A stretch of 64,000 bases of DNA from Apostichopus japonicus (taxonomy: Eukaryota; Echinodermata; Holothuroidea; Aspidochirotida; Stichopodidae), in the NCBI RefSeq assembly GCF_037975245.1, contig NC_092571.1, positions 9,338,501 to 9,402,500 on the forward strand, in the 5' to 3' direction. The notes under the pieces are model-generated. The model was not told the origin of the DNA and did no database searches. It saw only the letters and a list, made by a program, of their open reading frames with translations. The position numbers and the translations under genes are program-made. This document shows positions 42,570 to 56,739 of this stretch, piece after piece (position 1 is the first letter of the stretch; each line of letters starts with the position of its first letter).

Positions 42570-44195
42570 ATCGGTACCGAACATTCGATTGATCAATATC
42601 GCACATTCGATTGATCGGTACCGAACATTCGATTGATCGGTACCGAACATTCGATTGATCGGTACCGAACATTCGATTGATCGGTACCGAACATTCGATT
42701 CATCGGTACGGTACCGAACATTCGATTGTTCGGTACCGCACATTCGATTGATCGGTACCGCACATTCGATTGATCGGTACCGCACATTCGATTCATCGGT
42801 ACCGCACATTCGATTGATCGGTACGGTACCGAACATTCGATTGTTCGGTACCGCACATTCGATTGATCAATACCGCACATTCGATTGATCGGTACCGAAC
42901 ATTCGATTGATCGGTACAGAACATTCGATTCATCGGTACCGCACATTCGATTGATCGGTACCGCACATTCGATTCATCGGTACGGTACCGAACATTCGAT
43001 TGTTCGGTACCGCACATTCGATTGATCGGTACCGCACATTCGATTGATCGGTACCGCACATTCGATTAATCGGTACCGCACATTCGATTGATCGGTACCG
43101 AACATTCGATTGATCGGTACAGCACATTCGATTGATCGGTACCGAACATTCGATTGATGTGTACCGCATATATGATTGATCGGTACCGCACATTCGATTG
43201 ATCGGTACCGAACATTCGATTGATCGGTACCGAACATTCTATTGAACGGTACCGAACATTCGATTGATCGGTACCGAACATTCGATTGATCGGTACCGAA
43301 CATTCGATTGATCAATACCGCACATTCGATTGATCGGTATCGAACATTCGATTGATCGGTACCGCACATTCGATTGATCGGTACCGCACATATGATTGAT
43401 CGGTACCGCACATTCGATTGATCGGTACCGCACATTCGATTGATCGGTACCTAACATTCGATTGATCGGTACCGAACATTCTATTGAACGGTACCGAACA
43501 TTCGATTGATCGGTACCGAACATTCGATTGATCGGTACCGAACATTCGATTGATCAATACCGCACATTCGATAGATCGGTACCGCACATTCGATTGATCG
43601 GTACCGAATATTCGATTGATCGGTACCGCACATTCGATTGATCGGTACCGAACATTCGATTGATCGGTACCGAACATTCGATTGATCGGTACCGAACATT
43701 CGATTGATGTGTACCGCATATATGCTTGATCGGTACCGCACATTCGATTGATCGGTACCGAACATTCGATTGATCGGTACCGAACATTCTATTGAAGGTA
43801 CCGAACATTCGATTGATCGGTACCGAACATTCGATTGATCGGTACCGAACATTCGATTGATCAATACCGCACATTCGATTGATCGGTACCGCACATTCGA
43901 TTGATCGGTACCGAATATTCGATTGATCGGTACCGCACATTCGATTGATCGGTACCGAACATTCGATTGATCGGTACCGAACATTCGATTGATCGGTACC
44001 GCACATTCGATTGATCGGTAACGAACATTCGATTGATCGGTACCGCACATTCGATTGATCGGTACCGAACATTCGATTGATCGGTACCGAATATTCGATT
44101 GATCGGTACCGCACATTCGACTGTTCGGTACCGCACATTCGATTGATCGGTATCGAACATTCGATTGATCGGTACCGCACATTCGATTGATCGGT
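42570..44195 (+). repeat. 2,769-bp HOR, copy 2
   Basis: This is the partner of 39.80-41.42 kb, with CATATATGCTTG at 43,717 and ATTGAAGGTACC at 43,791. It differs near 43,836, where GATTGATCGG replaces the GATAGATCGG of copy 1. Near its end, at about 44,090, it has a GAATATTC unit where the related copies have GAACATTC. A separate 2,395-bp relation links 41.87-42.35 kb to 44.26-44.75 kb, with CACAATCG at 42,347 and 44,742. Confidence 0.85.
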
Positions 44196-45039
44196 ACCGA
44201 ACATTCGATTGATCGGTACCGAACATTCGATTGATCAATACCGCACATTCGATAGATCGGTACCGCACATTCGATTGATCGGTACCGAATATTCGATTGA
44301 TCGGTACCGCACATTCGATTGATCGGTACCGAACATTCGATTGATCGGTACCGAACATTCGATTGATCGGTACCGAACATTCGATTGATCGGTACCGAAC
44401 ATTCGATTCATCGGTACGGTACCGAACATTCGATTGTTCGGTACCGCACATTCGATTGATCGGTACCGCACATTCGATTGATCGGTACCGCACATTCGAT
44501 TCATCGGTACCGCACATTCGATTGATCGGTACCGAATATTCGATTGATCGGTACCGCACATTCGATTGATCGGTACCGCACATTCGATTGATCGGTACCG
44601 AACATTCGATTGATCGGTACCGAACATTCGATTGATCGGTACCGAACATTCTATTGAACGGTACCGAACATTCGATTGATCGGTACCGAACATTCGATTG
44701 ATCGGTATCGAACATTCGATTGATCAATACCGCACAATCGATTGATCGGTACCGCACATTCGATTGATCGGTACCGCACATTCGATTCATCGGTACCGCA
44801 CATTCGATTGATCGGTACGGTACCGAACATTCGATTGTTCGGTACCGCACATTCGATTGATCAATACCGCACATTCGATTGATCGGTACCGAACATTCGA
44901 TTGATCGGTACAGAACATTCGATTCATCGGTACCGCACATTCGATTGATCGGTACCGCACATTCGATTCATCGGTACGGTACCGAACATTCGATTGTTCG
45001 GTACCGCACATTCGATTGATCGGTACCGCACATTCGATT

Positions 45040-46750
45040 GATCAATACCGCACATTCGATTGATCGGTATCGAACATTCGATTGATCGGTACCGCACATT
45101 CGATTGATCGGTACCGCACATTCGATTGATCGGTACCGCACATTCGATTGATCGGTACCGCACATTCGATTGATCGGTACCTAACATTCGATTGATCGGT
45201 ACCGAACATTCTATTGAACGGTACCGAACATTCGATTGATCGGTACCGAACATTCGATTGATCGGTACCGAACATTCGATTGATCAATACCGCACATTCG
45301 ATAGATCGGTACCGCACATTCGATTGATCGGTACCGAATATTCGATTGATCGGTACCGCACATTCGATTGATCGGTACCGAACATTCGATTGATCGGTAC
45401 CGAACATTCGATTGATCGGTACCGAACATTCGATTGATGTGTACCGCATATATGCTTGATCGGTACCGCACATTCGATTGATCGGTACCGAACATTCGAT
45501 TGATCGGTACCGAACATTCTATTGAAGGTACCGAACATTCGATTGATCGGTACCGAACATTCGATTGATCGGTACCGAACATTCGATTGATCAATACCGC
45601 ACATTCGATTGATCGGTACCGCACATTCGATTGATCGGTACCGAATATTCGATTGATCGGTACCGCACATTCGATTGATCGGTACCGAACATTCGATTGA
45701 TCGGTACCGAACATTCGATTGATCGGTACCGCACATTCGATTGATCGGTAACGAACATTCGATTGATCGGTACCGCACATTCGATTGATCGGTACCGAAC
45801 ATTCGATTGATCGGTACCGAACATTCGATTGATCGGTACCGCACATTCGACTGTTCGGTATCGCACATTCGATTGATCGGTATCGAACATTCGATTGATC
45901 GGTACCGCACATTCGATTGATCGGTACCGCACATATGATTGATCGGTACCGAACATTCGATTGATCTGTACCGAACATTCGATTAATCGGTACCGCACAT
46001 TCGATTGATCGGTACCGAACATTCGATTGATCGGTACAGCACATTCAATTGATCTGTACCGCACATTCGATTGATGTGTACCGCATATATGATTGATCGG
46101 TACCGCACATTCGATTGATCGGTACCGAACATTCGATTGATCGGTACCGAACATTCGATTGAACGGTACCGAACATTCGATTGATCGGTACCGAACATTC
46201 GATTGATCGGTACCGAACATTCGATTGATCAATACCGCACATTCGATCGATCGGTACCGAACATTCGATTGATCAATATCGCACATTCTATTGATCGGTA
46301 CCGAACATTCGATTGATCGGTACCGAACATTCGATTGATCGGTACCGCACATTCGATTCATCGGTACCGCACATTCGATTGATCGGTACCGAATATTCGA
46401 TTGATCGGTACCGCACATTCGATTGATCGGTACCGCACATTCGATTGATCGGTACCGAACATTCGATTGATCGGTACCGAACATTCGATTGATCGGTACC
46501 GAACATTCGATTCATCGGTACGGTACCGAACATTCGATTGTTCGGTACCGCACATTCGATTGATCGGTACCGCACATTCGATTGATCGGTACCGCACATT
46601 CGATTCATCGTTACCGCACATTCGATTGATCGGTACCGAATATTCGATTGATCGGTACCGCACATTCGATTGATCGGTACCGCACATTCGATTGATCGGT
46701 ACCGAACATTCGATTGATCGGTACCGAACATTCGATTGATCGGTACCGAA
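45040..46750 (+). repeat. HOR copy of 40.54-42.25 kb (offset 4,499 bp)
   Basis: Unit order matches 40.54-42.25 kb at 4,499 bp, with CATATATGCTTG at 45,447, ATTGAAGGTACC at 45,521 and the 27-bp unit near 46,515. The CACATATG unit of the partner near 40,620 is an ordinary CACATTCG unit here. The copies part company near 46,750, where this one continues into a GATGTGTACC and CATATATGCTTG unit and the partner has CATTCTATTG. Confidence 0.85.
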
Positions 46751-47750
46751 CATTCGATTGATGTGTACCGCATATATGCTTGATCGGTACCGCACATTCG
46801 ATTGATCGGTACCGAACATTCGATTGATCGGTACCGAACATTCTATTGAACGGTACCGAACATTCGATTGATCGGTACCGAACATTCGATTGATCGGTAT
46901 CAAACATTCGATTGATCAATACCGCACATTCGATTGATCGGTACCGCACATTCGATTGATCGGTACCGAATATTCGATTGATCGGTACCGCACATTCGAT
47001 TGATCGGTACCGAACATTCGATTGATCGGTACCGAACATTCGATTGATCAATACCGCACATTCGATTGATCGGTAACGAACATTCGATTGATCGGTACCG
47101 CACATTCGATTGATCGGTACCGAACATTCGATTGATCGGTACCGAACATTCGATTGATCGGTACCGAACATTCGATTGATCAATATCGCACATTCGATTG
47201 ATCGGTACCGAACATTCGATTGATCGGTACCGAACATTCGATTGATCGGTACCGCACATTCGATTGATCGGTACCGCACATTCGATTGATCGGTACCGCA
47301 CATTCGACTGTTCGGTACCGCACATTCGATTGATCGGTATCGAACATTCGATTGATCGGTACCGCACATTCGATTGATCGGTACCGCACATATGATTGAT
47401 CGGTACCGAACATTCGATTGATCGGTACCGAACATTCGATTAATCGGTACCGCACATTCGATTGATCGGTACCGAACATTCGATTGATCGGTACAGCACA
47501 TTCAATTGATCTGTACCGCACATTCGTTTGATGTGTACCGCATATATGATTGATCGGTACCGCACATTCGATTGATCGGTACCGAACATTCGATTGATCG
47601 GTACCGAACATTCGATTGAACGGTACCGAACATTCGATTGATCGGTACCGAACATTCGATTGATCGGTACCGAACATTCGATTGATCAATACCGCACATT
47701 CGATCGATCGGTACCGAACATTCGATTGATCAATATCGCACATTCGATTG
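46750..47750 (+). repeat. HOR block repeated at 50.45-51.45 kb
   Basis: Unit order recurs at an offset of 3,699 bp (CATATATGCTTG at 46,771 and 50,470). The block is therefore an upstream relative of the 1,193-bp tandem HOR. It differs near 47,525, where CATTCGTTTGATG replaces CATTCGATTGATG. Confidence 0.82.
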
Positions 47751-48440
47751 ATCGGTACCGAACATTCGATTGATCGGTATCGAACATTCGATTGATCGGT
47801 ACCGCACATTCGATTCATCGGTACCGCACATTCGATTCATCGGTACGGTACCGAACATTCGATTGTTCGGTACCGCACATTCGATTGATCGGTACCGCAC
47901 ATTCGATTGATCGGTACCGCACATTCGATTCATCGGTACCGCACATTCGACTGTTCGGTACCGCACATTCGATTGATCGGTATCGAACATTCTATTGAAC
48001 GGTACTGAACATTCGATTGATCGGTACCGAACATTCGATTGATCGGTACCGCACATTCGATTGATCAATACCGCACATTCGATTGATCGGTACCGCACAT
48101 TCGATTGATCGGTACCGAATATTCGATTGATCGGTACCGCACATTCGATTGATCGGTACCGAACATTCGATTGATCGGTACCGAACATTCGATTGATCAA
48201 TACCGCACATTCGATCGATCGGTAACGAACATTCGATTGATCGGTAACGCACATTCGATTAATCGGTACCGAACATTCGATTGATCGGTACCGAACATTC
48301 GATTGATCGGTAACGCACATTCGATTGATCGGTACCGCACATTCGATTGATCGGTACCGAACATTCGATTGATCGGTACCGCACATTCGATTGATCGGTA
48401 CCGATCATTCGATTGATCGGTACCGAACATTCGATTGATC

Positions 48441-50770
48441 GGTACCGAACATTCGATTGATCGGTACCGAACATTCGATTGATCGGTACCGAAAATTCGA
48501 TTGATCAATACCGCACATTCGATTGATCGGTACCGCACATTCGATTGATCGGTACCGCACATTCGATTGTTCGGTATCGCACATTAGTTGATCGGTACCG
48601 AACATTCGATTGATCGGTACCGCACATTCGATTGATCGGTACCGCACATTCGATTAATCGGTACCGCACATTCGATTGATCGGTACCGAACATTCGATTG
48701 ATCGGTACAGCACATTCGATTGATCGGTACCGAACATTCGATTGATGTGTACCGCATATATGATTGATCGGTACCGCACATTCGATTGATCGGTACCGAA
48801 CATTCGATTGATCGGTACCGAACATTCTATTGAACGGTACCGAACATTCGATTGATCGGTACCGAACATTCGATTGATCGGTACCAAACATTCGATTGAT
48901 CAATACCGCACATTCGATTGATCGGTATCGAACATTCGATTGATCGGTACCGCACATTCGATTGATCGGTACCGCACATATGATTGATCGGTACCGCACA
49001 TTCGATTGATCGGTACCGCACATTCGATTGATCGGTACCTAACATTCGATTGATCGGTACCGAACATTCGATTGATCGGTACCGAACATTCGATTGATCG
49101 GTACCGAACATTCGATTGATCGGTACCGAACATTCGATTGATCAATACCGCACATTCGATAGATCGGTACCGCACATTCGATTGATCGGTACCGAATATT
49201 CGATTGATCGGTACCGCACATTCGATTGATCGGTACCGAACATTCGATTGATCGGTACCGAACATTCGATTGATCGGTACCGAACATTCGATTGATGTGT
49301 ACCGCATATATGCTTGATCGGTACCGCACATTCGATTGATCGGTACCGAACATTCGATTGATCGGTACCGAACATTCTATTGAACGGTACCGAACATTCG
49401 ATTGATCGGTACCGAACATTCGATTGATCGGTACCGAAAATTCGATTGATGAATACCGCACATTCGATTGATCGGTACCGCACATTCGATTGATCGGTAC
49501 CGAATATTCGATTGATCGGTACCGCACATTCGATTGATCGGTACCGAACATTCGATTGATCGGTACCGAACATTCGATTGATCAATACCGCACATTCGAT
49601 TGATCGGTACCGAACATTCGATTGATCGGTACCGAACATTCGATTGATCGGTACCGAAAATTCGATTGATCAATACCGCACATTCGATTGATCGGTACCG
49701 CACAGTCGATTGATCGGTACCGCACATTCGATTGTTCGGTATCGCACATTAGTTGATCGGTACCGAACATTCGATTGATCGGTACCGCACATTCGATTGA
49801 TCGGTACCGCACATTCGATTAATCGGTACCGCACATTCGATTGATCGGTACCGAACATTCGATTGATCGGTACAGCACATTCGATTGATCGGTACCGAAC
49901 ATTCGATTGATGTGTACCGCATATATGATTGATCAGTACCGCACATTCGATTGATCGGTACCGAACATTCGATTGATCGGTACCGAACATTCTATTGAAC
50001 GGTACCGAACATTCGATTGATCGGTACCGAACATTCGATTGATCGGTACCAAACATTCGATTGATCAATACCGCACATTCGATTGATCGGTATCGAACAT
50101 TCGATTGATCGGTACCGCACATTCGATTGATCGGTACCGCACATATGATTGATCGGTACCGCACATTCGATTGATCGGTACCGCACATTCGATTGATCGG
50201 TACCTAACATTCGATTGATCGGTACCGAACATTCGATTGATCGGTACCGAACATTCGATTGATCGGTACCGAACATTCGATTGATCGGTACCGAACATTC
50301 GATTGATCAATACCGCACATTCGATAGATCGGTACCGCACATTCGATTGATCGGTACCGAATATTCGATTGATCGGTACCGCACATTCGATTGATCGGTA
50401 CCGAACATTCGATTGATCGGTACCGAACATTCGATTGATCGGTACCGAACATTCGATTGATGTGTACCGCATATATGCTTGATCGGTACCGCACATTCGA
50501 TTGATCGGTACCGAACATTCGATTGATCGGTACCGAACATTCTATTGAACGGTACCGAACATTCGATTGATCGGTACCGAACATTCGATTGATCGGTACC
50601 GAAAATTCGATTGATCAATACCGCACATTCGATTGATCGGTACCGCACATTCGATTGATCGGTACCGAATATTCGATTGATCGGTACCGCACATTCGATT
50701 GATCGGTACCGAACATTCGATTGATCGGTACCGAACATTCGATTGATCAATACCGCACATTCGATTGATC
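48441..50770 (+). repeat. 1,165-bp HOR, two head-to-tail copies
   Basis: Copy 1 (48,441-49,605) and copy 2 (49,606-50,770) have the same unit order. The period is 53 units minus one base, and the missing base is in the ATTAG unit (CATTAG at 48,582 and 49,747). CATATATGCTTG lies at 49,305 and 50,470. Few differences are seen; one is GATGAATACC near 49,450 where copy 2 has GATCAATACC. This is one of the cleanest tandem HOR pairs in the window. Confidence 0.92.
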
Positions 50771-53300
50771 GGTAACGAACATTCGATTGATCGGTACCGC
50801 ACATTCGATTGATCGGTACCGAACATTCGATTGATCGGTACCGAACATTCGATTGATCTGTACCGAACATTCGATTGAACAATATCGCACATTCGATTGA
50901 TCGGTACCGAACATTCGATTGATCGGTACCGAACATTCGATTGATCGGTACCGCACATTCGATTGATCGGTACCGCACATTCGATTGATCGGTACCGCAC
51001 ATTCGACTGTTCGGTACCGCACATTCGATTGATCGGTATCGAACATTCGATTGATCGGTACCGCACATTCGATTGATCGGTACCGCACATATGATTGATC
51101 GGTACCGAACATTCGATTGATCGGTACCGAACATTCGATTAATCGGTACCGCACATTCGATTGATCGGTACCGAACATTCGATTGATCGGTACAGCACAT
51201 TCAATTGATCTGTACCGCACATTCGATTGATGTGTACCGCATATATGATTGATCGGTACCGCACATTCGATTGATCGGTACCGAACATTCGATTGATCGG
51301 TACCGAACATTCGATTGAACGGTACCGAACATTCGATTGATCGGTACCGAACATTCGATTGATCGGTACCGAACATTTGATTGATCAATACCGCACATTC
51401 GATCGATCGGTACCGAACATTCGATTGATCAATATCGCACATTCTATTGATCGGTACCGAACATTCGATTGATCGGTACCGAACATTCGATTGATCGGTA
51501 CCGCACATTCGATTCATCGGTACAGCACATTCGATTCATCGGTACGGTACCGAACATTCGATTCATCGGTACCGCACATTCGATTGATCGGTACCGAATA
51601 TTCGATTGATCGGTACCGCACATTCGATTGATCGGTACCGAACATTCGATTGATGTGTACCGCATATATGCTTGATCGGTACCGCACATTCGATTGATCG
51701 GTACCGAACATTCGATTGATCGGTACCGAACATTCTATTGAACGGTACCGAACATTCGATTGATCGGTACCGAACATTCGATTGATCGGTACCGAACATT
51801 CGATTGATCAATACCGCACATTCGATTGATCGGTACCGCACATTCGATTGATCGGTACCGAATATTCGATTGATCGGTACCGCACATTCGATTGATCGGT
51901 ACCGAACATTCGATTGATCGGTACCGAACATTCGATTGATCAATACCGCACATTCGATTGATCGGTAACGAACATTCGATTGATCGGTACCGCACATTCG
52001 ATTGATCGGTACCGAACATTCGATTGATCGGTACCGAACATTGGATTGATCGGTACCGAACATTCGATTGATCAATATCGCACATTCGATTGATCGGTAC
52101 CGAACATTCGATTGATCGGTACCGAACATTCGATTCATCGGTACCGCACATTCGATTGATCGGTACCGAACATTCGATTGATCGGTACCGAACATTCGAT
52201 TGATCGGTACCGCACATTCGATTGATCGGTATCGAACATTCGATTGATCGGTACCGCACATTCGATTGATCGGTACCGCACATATGATTGATCGGTACCG
52301 AACATTCGATTGATCGGTACCGAACATTCGATTAATCGGTACCGCACATTCGATTGATCGGTACCGAACATTCGATTGATCGGTACAGCACATTCAATTG
52401 ATCTGTACCGCACATTCGATTGATGTGTACCGCATATATGATTGATCGGTACCGCACATTCGATTGATCGGTACCGAACATTCGATTGATCGGTACCGAA
52501 CATTCGATTGAACGGTACCGAACATTCGATTGATAGGTACCGAACATTCGATTGATCGGTACCGAACATTCGATTGATCAATACCGCACATTCGATCGAT
52601 CGGTACCGAACATTCGATTGATCAATATCGCACATTCTATTGATCGGTACCGAACATTCGATTGATCGGTACCGAACATTCGATTGATCGGTACCGCACA
52701 TTCGATTCATCGGTACAGCACATTCGATTCATCGGTACGGTACCGAACATTCGATTCATCGGTACCGCACATTCGATTGTTCGGTACCGAATATTCGATT
52801 GATCGGTACCGCACATTCGATTGATCGGTACCGCACATTCGATTGATCGGTACCGAACATTCGATTGATCGGTACCGCACATTCGATTGATCGGTACCGA
52901 ACATTCGATTGATGTGTACCGCATATATGCTTGATCGGTACCGCACATTCGATTGATCGGTACCGAACATTCGATTGATCGGTACCGAACATTCGATTGA
53001 ACGGTACCGAACATTCGATTGATCGGTACCGAACATTCGATTGATCGGTACCGAACATTCGATTGATCAATACCGCACATTCGATTGATCGGTACCGCAC
53101 ATTCGATTGATCGGTACCGAATATTCGATTGATCGGTACCGCACATTCGATTGATCGGTACCGAACATTCGATTGATCGGTACCGAACATTCGATTGATC
53201 AATACCGCACATTCGATTGATCGGTACCGAACATTCGATTGATGTGTACCGCATATATGATTGATCGGTACCGCACATTCGATTGATCGGTACCGAACAT
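50450..53300 (+). repeat. 1,193-bp HOR, two copies plus a partial third
   Basis: CATATATGCTTG units at 50,470 and 51,663 and the GATCAATACC/GTAACGAAC pair at 50,745 and 51,938 give a period of 1,193 bp, which is 54 units plus one 5-bp insertion. The 27-bp units near 51,542 and 52,737 keep nearly the same spacing. The third copy starts 66 bp late (CATATATGCTTG at 52,922; three extra units) and breaks up near 53.3 kb. It overlaps the end of the 1,165-bp pair, so the two HORs are variants of one another. Confidence 0.88.
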
Positions 53301-53549
53301 TCGATTGATCGGTACCGAACATTCGATTGAACGGTACCGAACATTCGATTGATCGGTACCGAACATTCGATTGATCGGTACCGAACATTCGATTGATCAA
53401 TACCGCACATTCGATCGATCGGTACCGAACATTCGATTGATCAATATCGCACATTCGATTGATCGGTACCGCACATTTGATTGATCGGTACCGAACATTC
53501 GATTGATCGGTACCGCACATTCGATTGATCGGTACCGCACATTCGATTC

Positions 53550-55600
53550 ATCGGTACGGTACCGAACATTCGATTGTTCGGTACCGCACATTCGATTGAT
53601 CGGTACCGCACATTCGATTGATCGGTACCGAATATTCGATTGATCGGTACCGCACATTCGATTGATCGGTACCGAACATTCGATTGATCGGTAACGAACA
53701 TTCGATTGATCAATACCGCACATTCGATTGTTCGGTAACGAACATTCGATTGATCGGTAACGCACATTCGATTAATCGGTACCGAACATTCGATTGATCG
53801 GTACCGAACATTCGATTGATCGGTAACGAACATTCGATTGATCGGTACCGCACATTCGATTGATCGGTACCGAACATTCGATTGATCGGTACCGCACATT
53901 CGATTGATCGGTACCGATCATTCGATTGATCGGTACCGAACATTCGATTGATCGGTACCGAACATTCGATTGATCGGTACCGAACATTCGATTGATCGGT
54001 ACCGAAAATTCGATTGATCAATACCGCACATTCGATTGATCGGTACCGCACATTCGATTGATCGGTACCGCACATTCGATTGTTCGGTATCGCACATTAG
54101 TTGATCGGTACCGAACATTCGATTGATCGGTACCGCACATTCGATTGATCGGTACCGCACATTCGATTGATCGGTACCGCACATTCGATTGATCGGTACC
54201 GCACATTCGACCGTTCGGTACCGCACATTCGATTGTTCGGTACCGCACATTCGATTGATGGGTATCGAACATTCGATTGATCGGTACCGCACATTCGACC
54301 GTTCGGTACCGCACATTCGATTGATCGGTACCGCACATTCGATTGATCGGTACCGAACATTCGATTGATCAATACCGCACATTCGATTGATCGGTACCGC
54401 ACATTCGATTCATCGGTACCGAACATTCGATTGATCGGTACCGCACATTCGATTGATCGGTACCGCACATTCGATTGATCGGTACCGCACATTCGATTGA
54501 TCGGTACCGCACATTCGATTGATCGGTACCGCACATTCGATTGATCGGTACCGAACATTCGATTGTTCGGTACCGCACATTCGATTGATCGGTATCGAAC
54601 ATTCGATTGATCGGTACCGCACATTCGATTGATCGGTACCGAACATTCGATTGATCGGTACCGCACATTCGATTGATCGGTACCGAACATTCGATTGATC
54701 GGTACCGCACATTCGATTAATCGGTACCGCACATTCGATTGATCAATACCTAACATTCGATTGATCGGTACCGCACATTCGATTGATCAATACCGCACAT
54801 TCGATTGATCGGTACCGAAAATTCGATTGATCAATACCGCATATTCGATTGATCGGTACCGAACATTCGATTAATCGGTACCGCACATTCGATTGATCGG
54901 TACCGAACATTCGATTGATCAACACCGCACATTCGATTGATCGGTATCGAACATTCGATTGATCGGTACCGCACATTCGATTCATCGGTACCGCACATTC
55001 GATTAATCGGTACCGCACATTCGATTGATCGGTACCGAACATTCGATTAATCGGTACCGAACATTCTATTGAACGGTACCGAACATTCGATTGATCGGTA
55101 CCGAACATTCGATTGATCGGTACCGAACATTCGATTGATCAATACCGCACATTCGATTGATCGGTACCGCACATTCGATTGATCGGTACCGAATATTCGA
55201 TTGATCGGTACCGCACATTCGATTGATCGGTACCGAACATTCGATTGATCGGTACCGAACATTCGATTGATCAATACCGCACATTCGATTGATCGGTAAC
55301 GAACATTCGATTGATCGGTACCGCACATTCGATTGATCGGTACCGAACATTCGATTGATCGGTACCGAACATTCGATTGATCGGTACCGAACATGCGATT
55401 GATCAATATCGCACATTCGATTGATCGGTACCGAACATTCGATTCATCGGTACCGAACATTCGATTCATCGGTACCGCACATTCGATTGATCGGTACCGC
55501 ACATTCGATTGATCGGTACCGCACATTCGACTGTTCGGTACCGCACATTCGATTGATCGGTACCGCACATTCGATTGATCGGTACCGCACATTCGATTGA
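53550..55600 (+). repeat. Start of right domain, mixed units
   Basis: One 27-bp unit near 53,551 is followed by units without a clean local tandem HOR. This stretch has the first ATTCGACCGTTCGG pair (about 54,210 and 54,297), one 21-bp ATTAG unit near 54,096 and the first GATCAACACC unit near 54,918. About 53.70-54.10 kb resembles 48.19-48.60 kb in unit order. Nothing other than satellite units is seen. Confidence 0.65.
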
Positions 55601-55619
55601 TCGGTACCGTACATATGAT

Positions 55620-56620
55620 TGATCGGTACCGAACATTCGATTGATCGGTACCGAACATTCGATTAATCGGTACCGCACATTCGATTGATCGGTACCGAAC
55701 ATTCGATTGATCGTTACAGCACATTCAATTGATCTGTACCGAACATTCGATTGATGTGTACCGCATATATGATTGATCGGTACCGCACATTCGATTGATC
55801 GGTACCGAACATTCGATTGATCGGTACCGAACATTCGATTGAACGGTACCGAACATTCGATTGATCGGTACCGAACATTCGATTGATCGGTACCGAACAT
55901 TCGATTGATCAATACCGCACATTCGATCGATCGGTACCGAACATTCGATTGATCAATATCGCACATTCGATTGATCGGTACCGCACATATGATTGATCGG
56001 TACCGTACATTCGATTGATCGGTACCGCACATTCGATTGATCGGTACCTAACATTCGATTGATCGGTACCGAACATTCTATTAAACGGTACCGAACATTC
56101 GATTGATCGGTACCGAATATTCGATTGATCGGTACCGCACATTCGATTGATCAATACCGCACATTCGATTGATCGGTACCGCACATTCGATTGATCGGTA
56201 CCGAATATTCGATTGATCGGTACCGCACTTTCGATTGATCGGTACCGAACATTCGATTGATCGGTACCGAACATTCGATTGATCGGTACCGAACATTCGA
56301 TTAATCGGTACCGCACATTCGATTGATCGGTACCGAACATTCGATTGATCGTTACAGCACATTCAATTGATCTGTACCGAACATTCGATTGATGTGTACC
56401 GCATATATGATTGATCGGTACCGCACATTCGATTGATCGGTACCGAACATTCGATTGATCGGTACCGAACATTCGATTGAACGGTACCGAACATTCGATT
56501 GATCGGTACCGAACATTCGATTGATCGGTACCGAACATTCGATTGATCAATACCGCACATTCGATCGATCGGTACCGAACATTCGATTGATCAATATCGC
56601 ACATTCGATTGATCGGTACC
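55620..56620 (+). repeat. 638-bp (29-unit) recurrence
   Basis: About 360 bp of unit order at 55.62-55.98 kb recurs at 56.26-56.62 kb. The offset is exactly 29 units, with the private GATCGTTACAGCAC unit near 55,712 and 56,350. The sequence between the two copies is different, so this is a partial HOR. Confidence 0.82.
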
Positions 56621-56739
56621 GCACATTTGATTGATCGGTACCGAACATTCGAATAATCGGTACCGCACATTCGATTGATCGGTACCGCACATTCGATTCA
56701 TCGGTACGGTACCGAACATTCGATTGTTCGGTACCGCAC

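Larger units (their letters stand above)
36000..53300 (+). repeat. Middle satellite domain (subfamily M)
   Basis: The unit CATATATGCTTG occurs here nine times and, as far as I can see, nowhere else: 39,482, 40,948, 43,717, 45,447, 46,771, 49,305, 50,470, 51,663 and 52,922. ATTCGATAGATCGG units start at about 36.88 kb and recur to about 50.3 kb. A 21-bp unit with ATTGAAGGTACC occurs at 41,022, 43,791 and 45,521. Spacing of the CATATATGCTTG marker (1,466, 2,769, 1,730, 1,324, 2,534, 1,165, 1,193 and 1,259 bp) shows HOR periods mostly near 1.2-1.5 kb or roughly double that. The stretch from 36 to 39.4 kb is transitional. Confidence 0.8.

Noticed and set aside
48441-50770. Assembly duplication as the cause of the perfect tandem HORs
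   Set aside because: It cannot be excluded without reads. However, the copies carry a few private differences (for example GATGAATACC near 49,450), and similar tandem HORs of other lengths occur elsewhere, so a biological origin is preferred.
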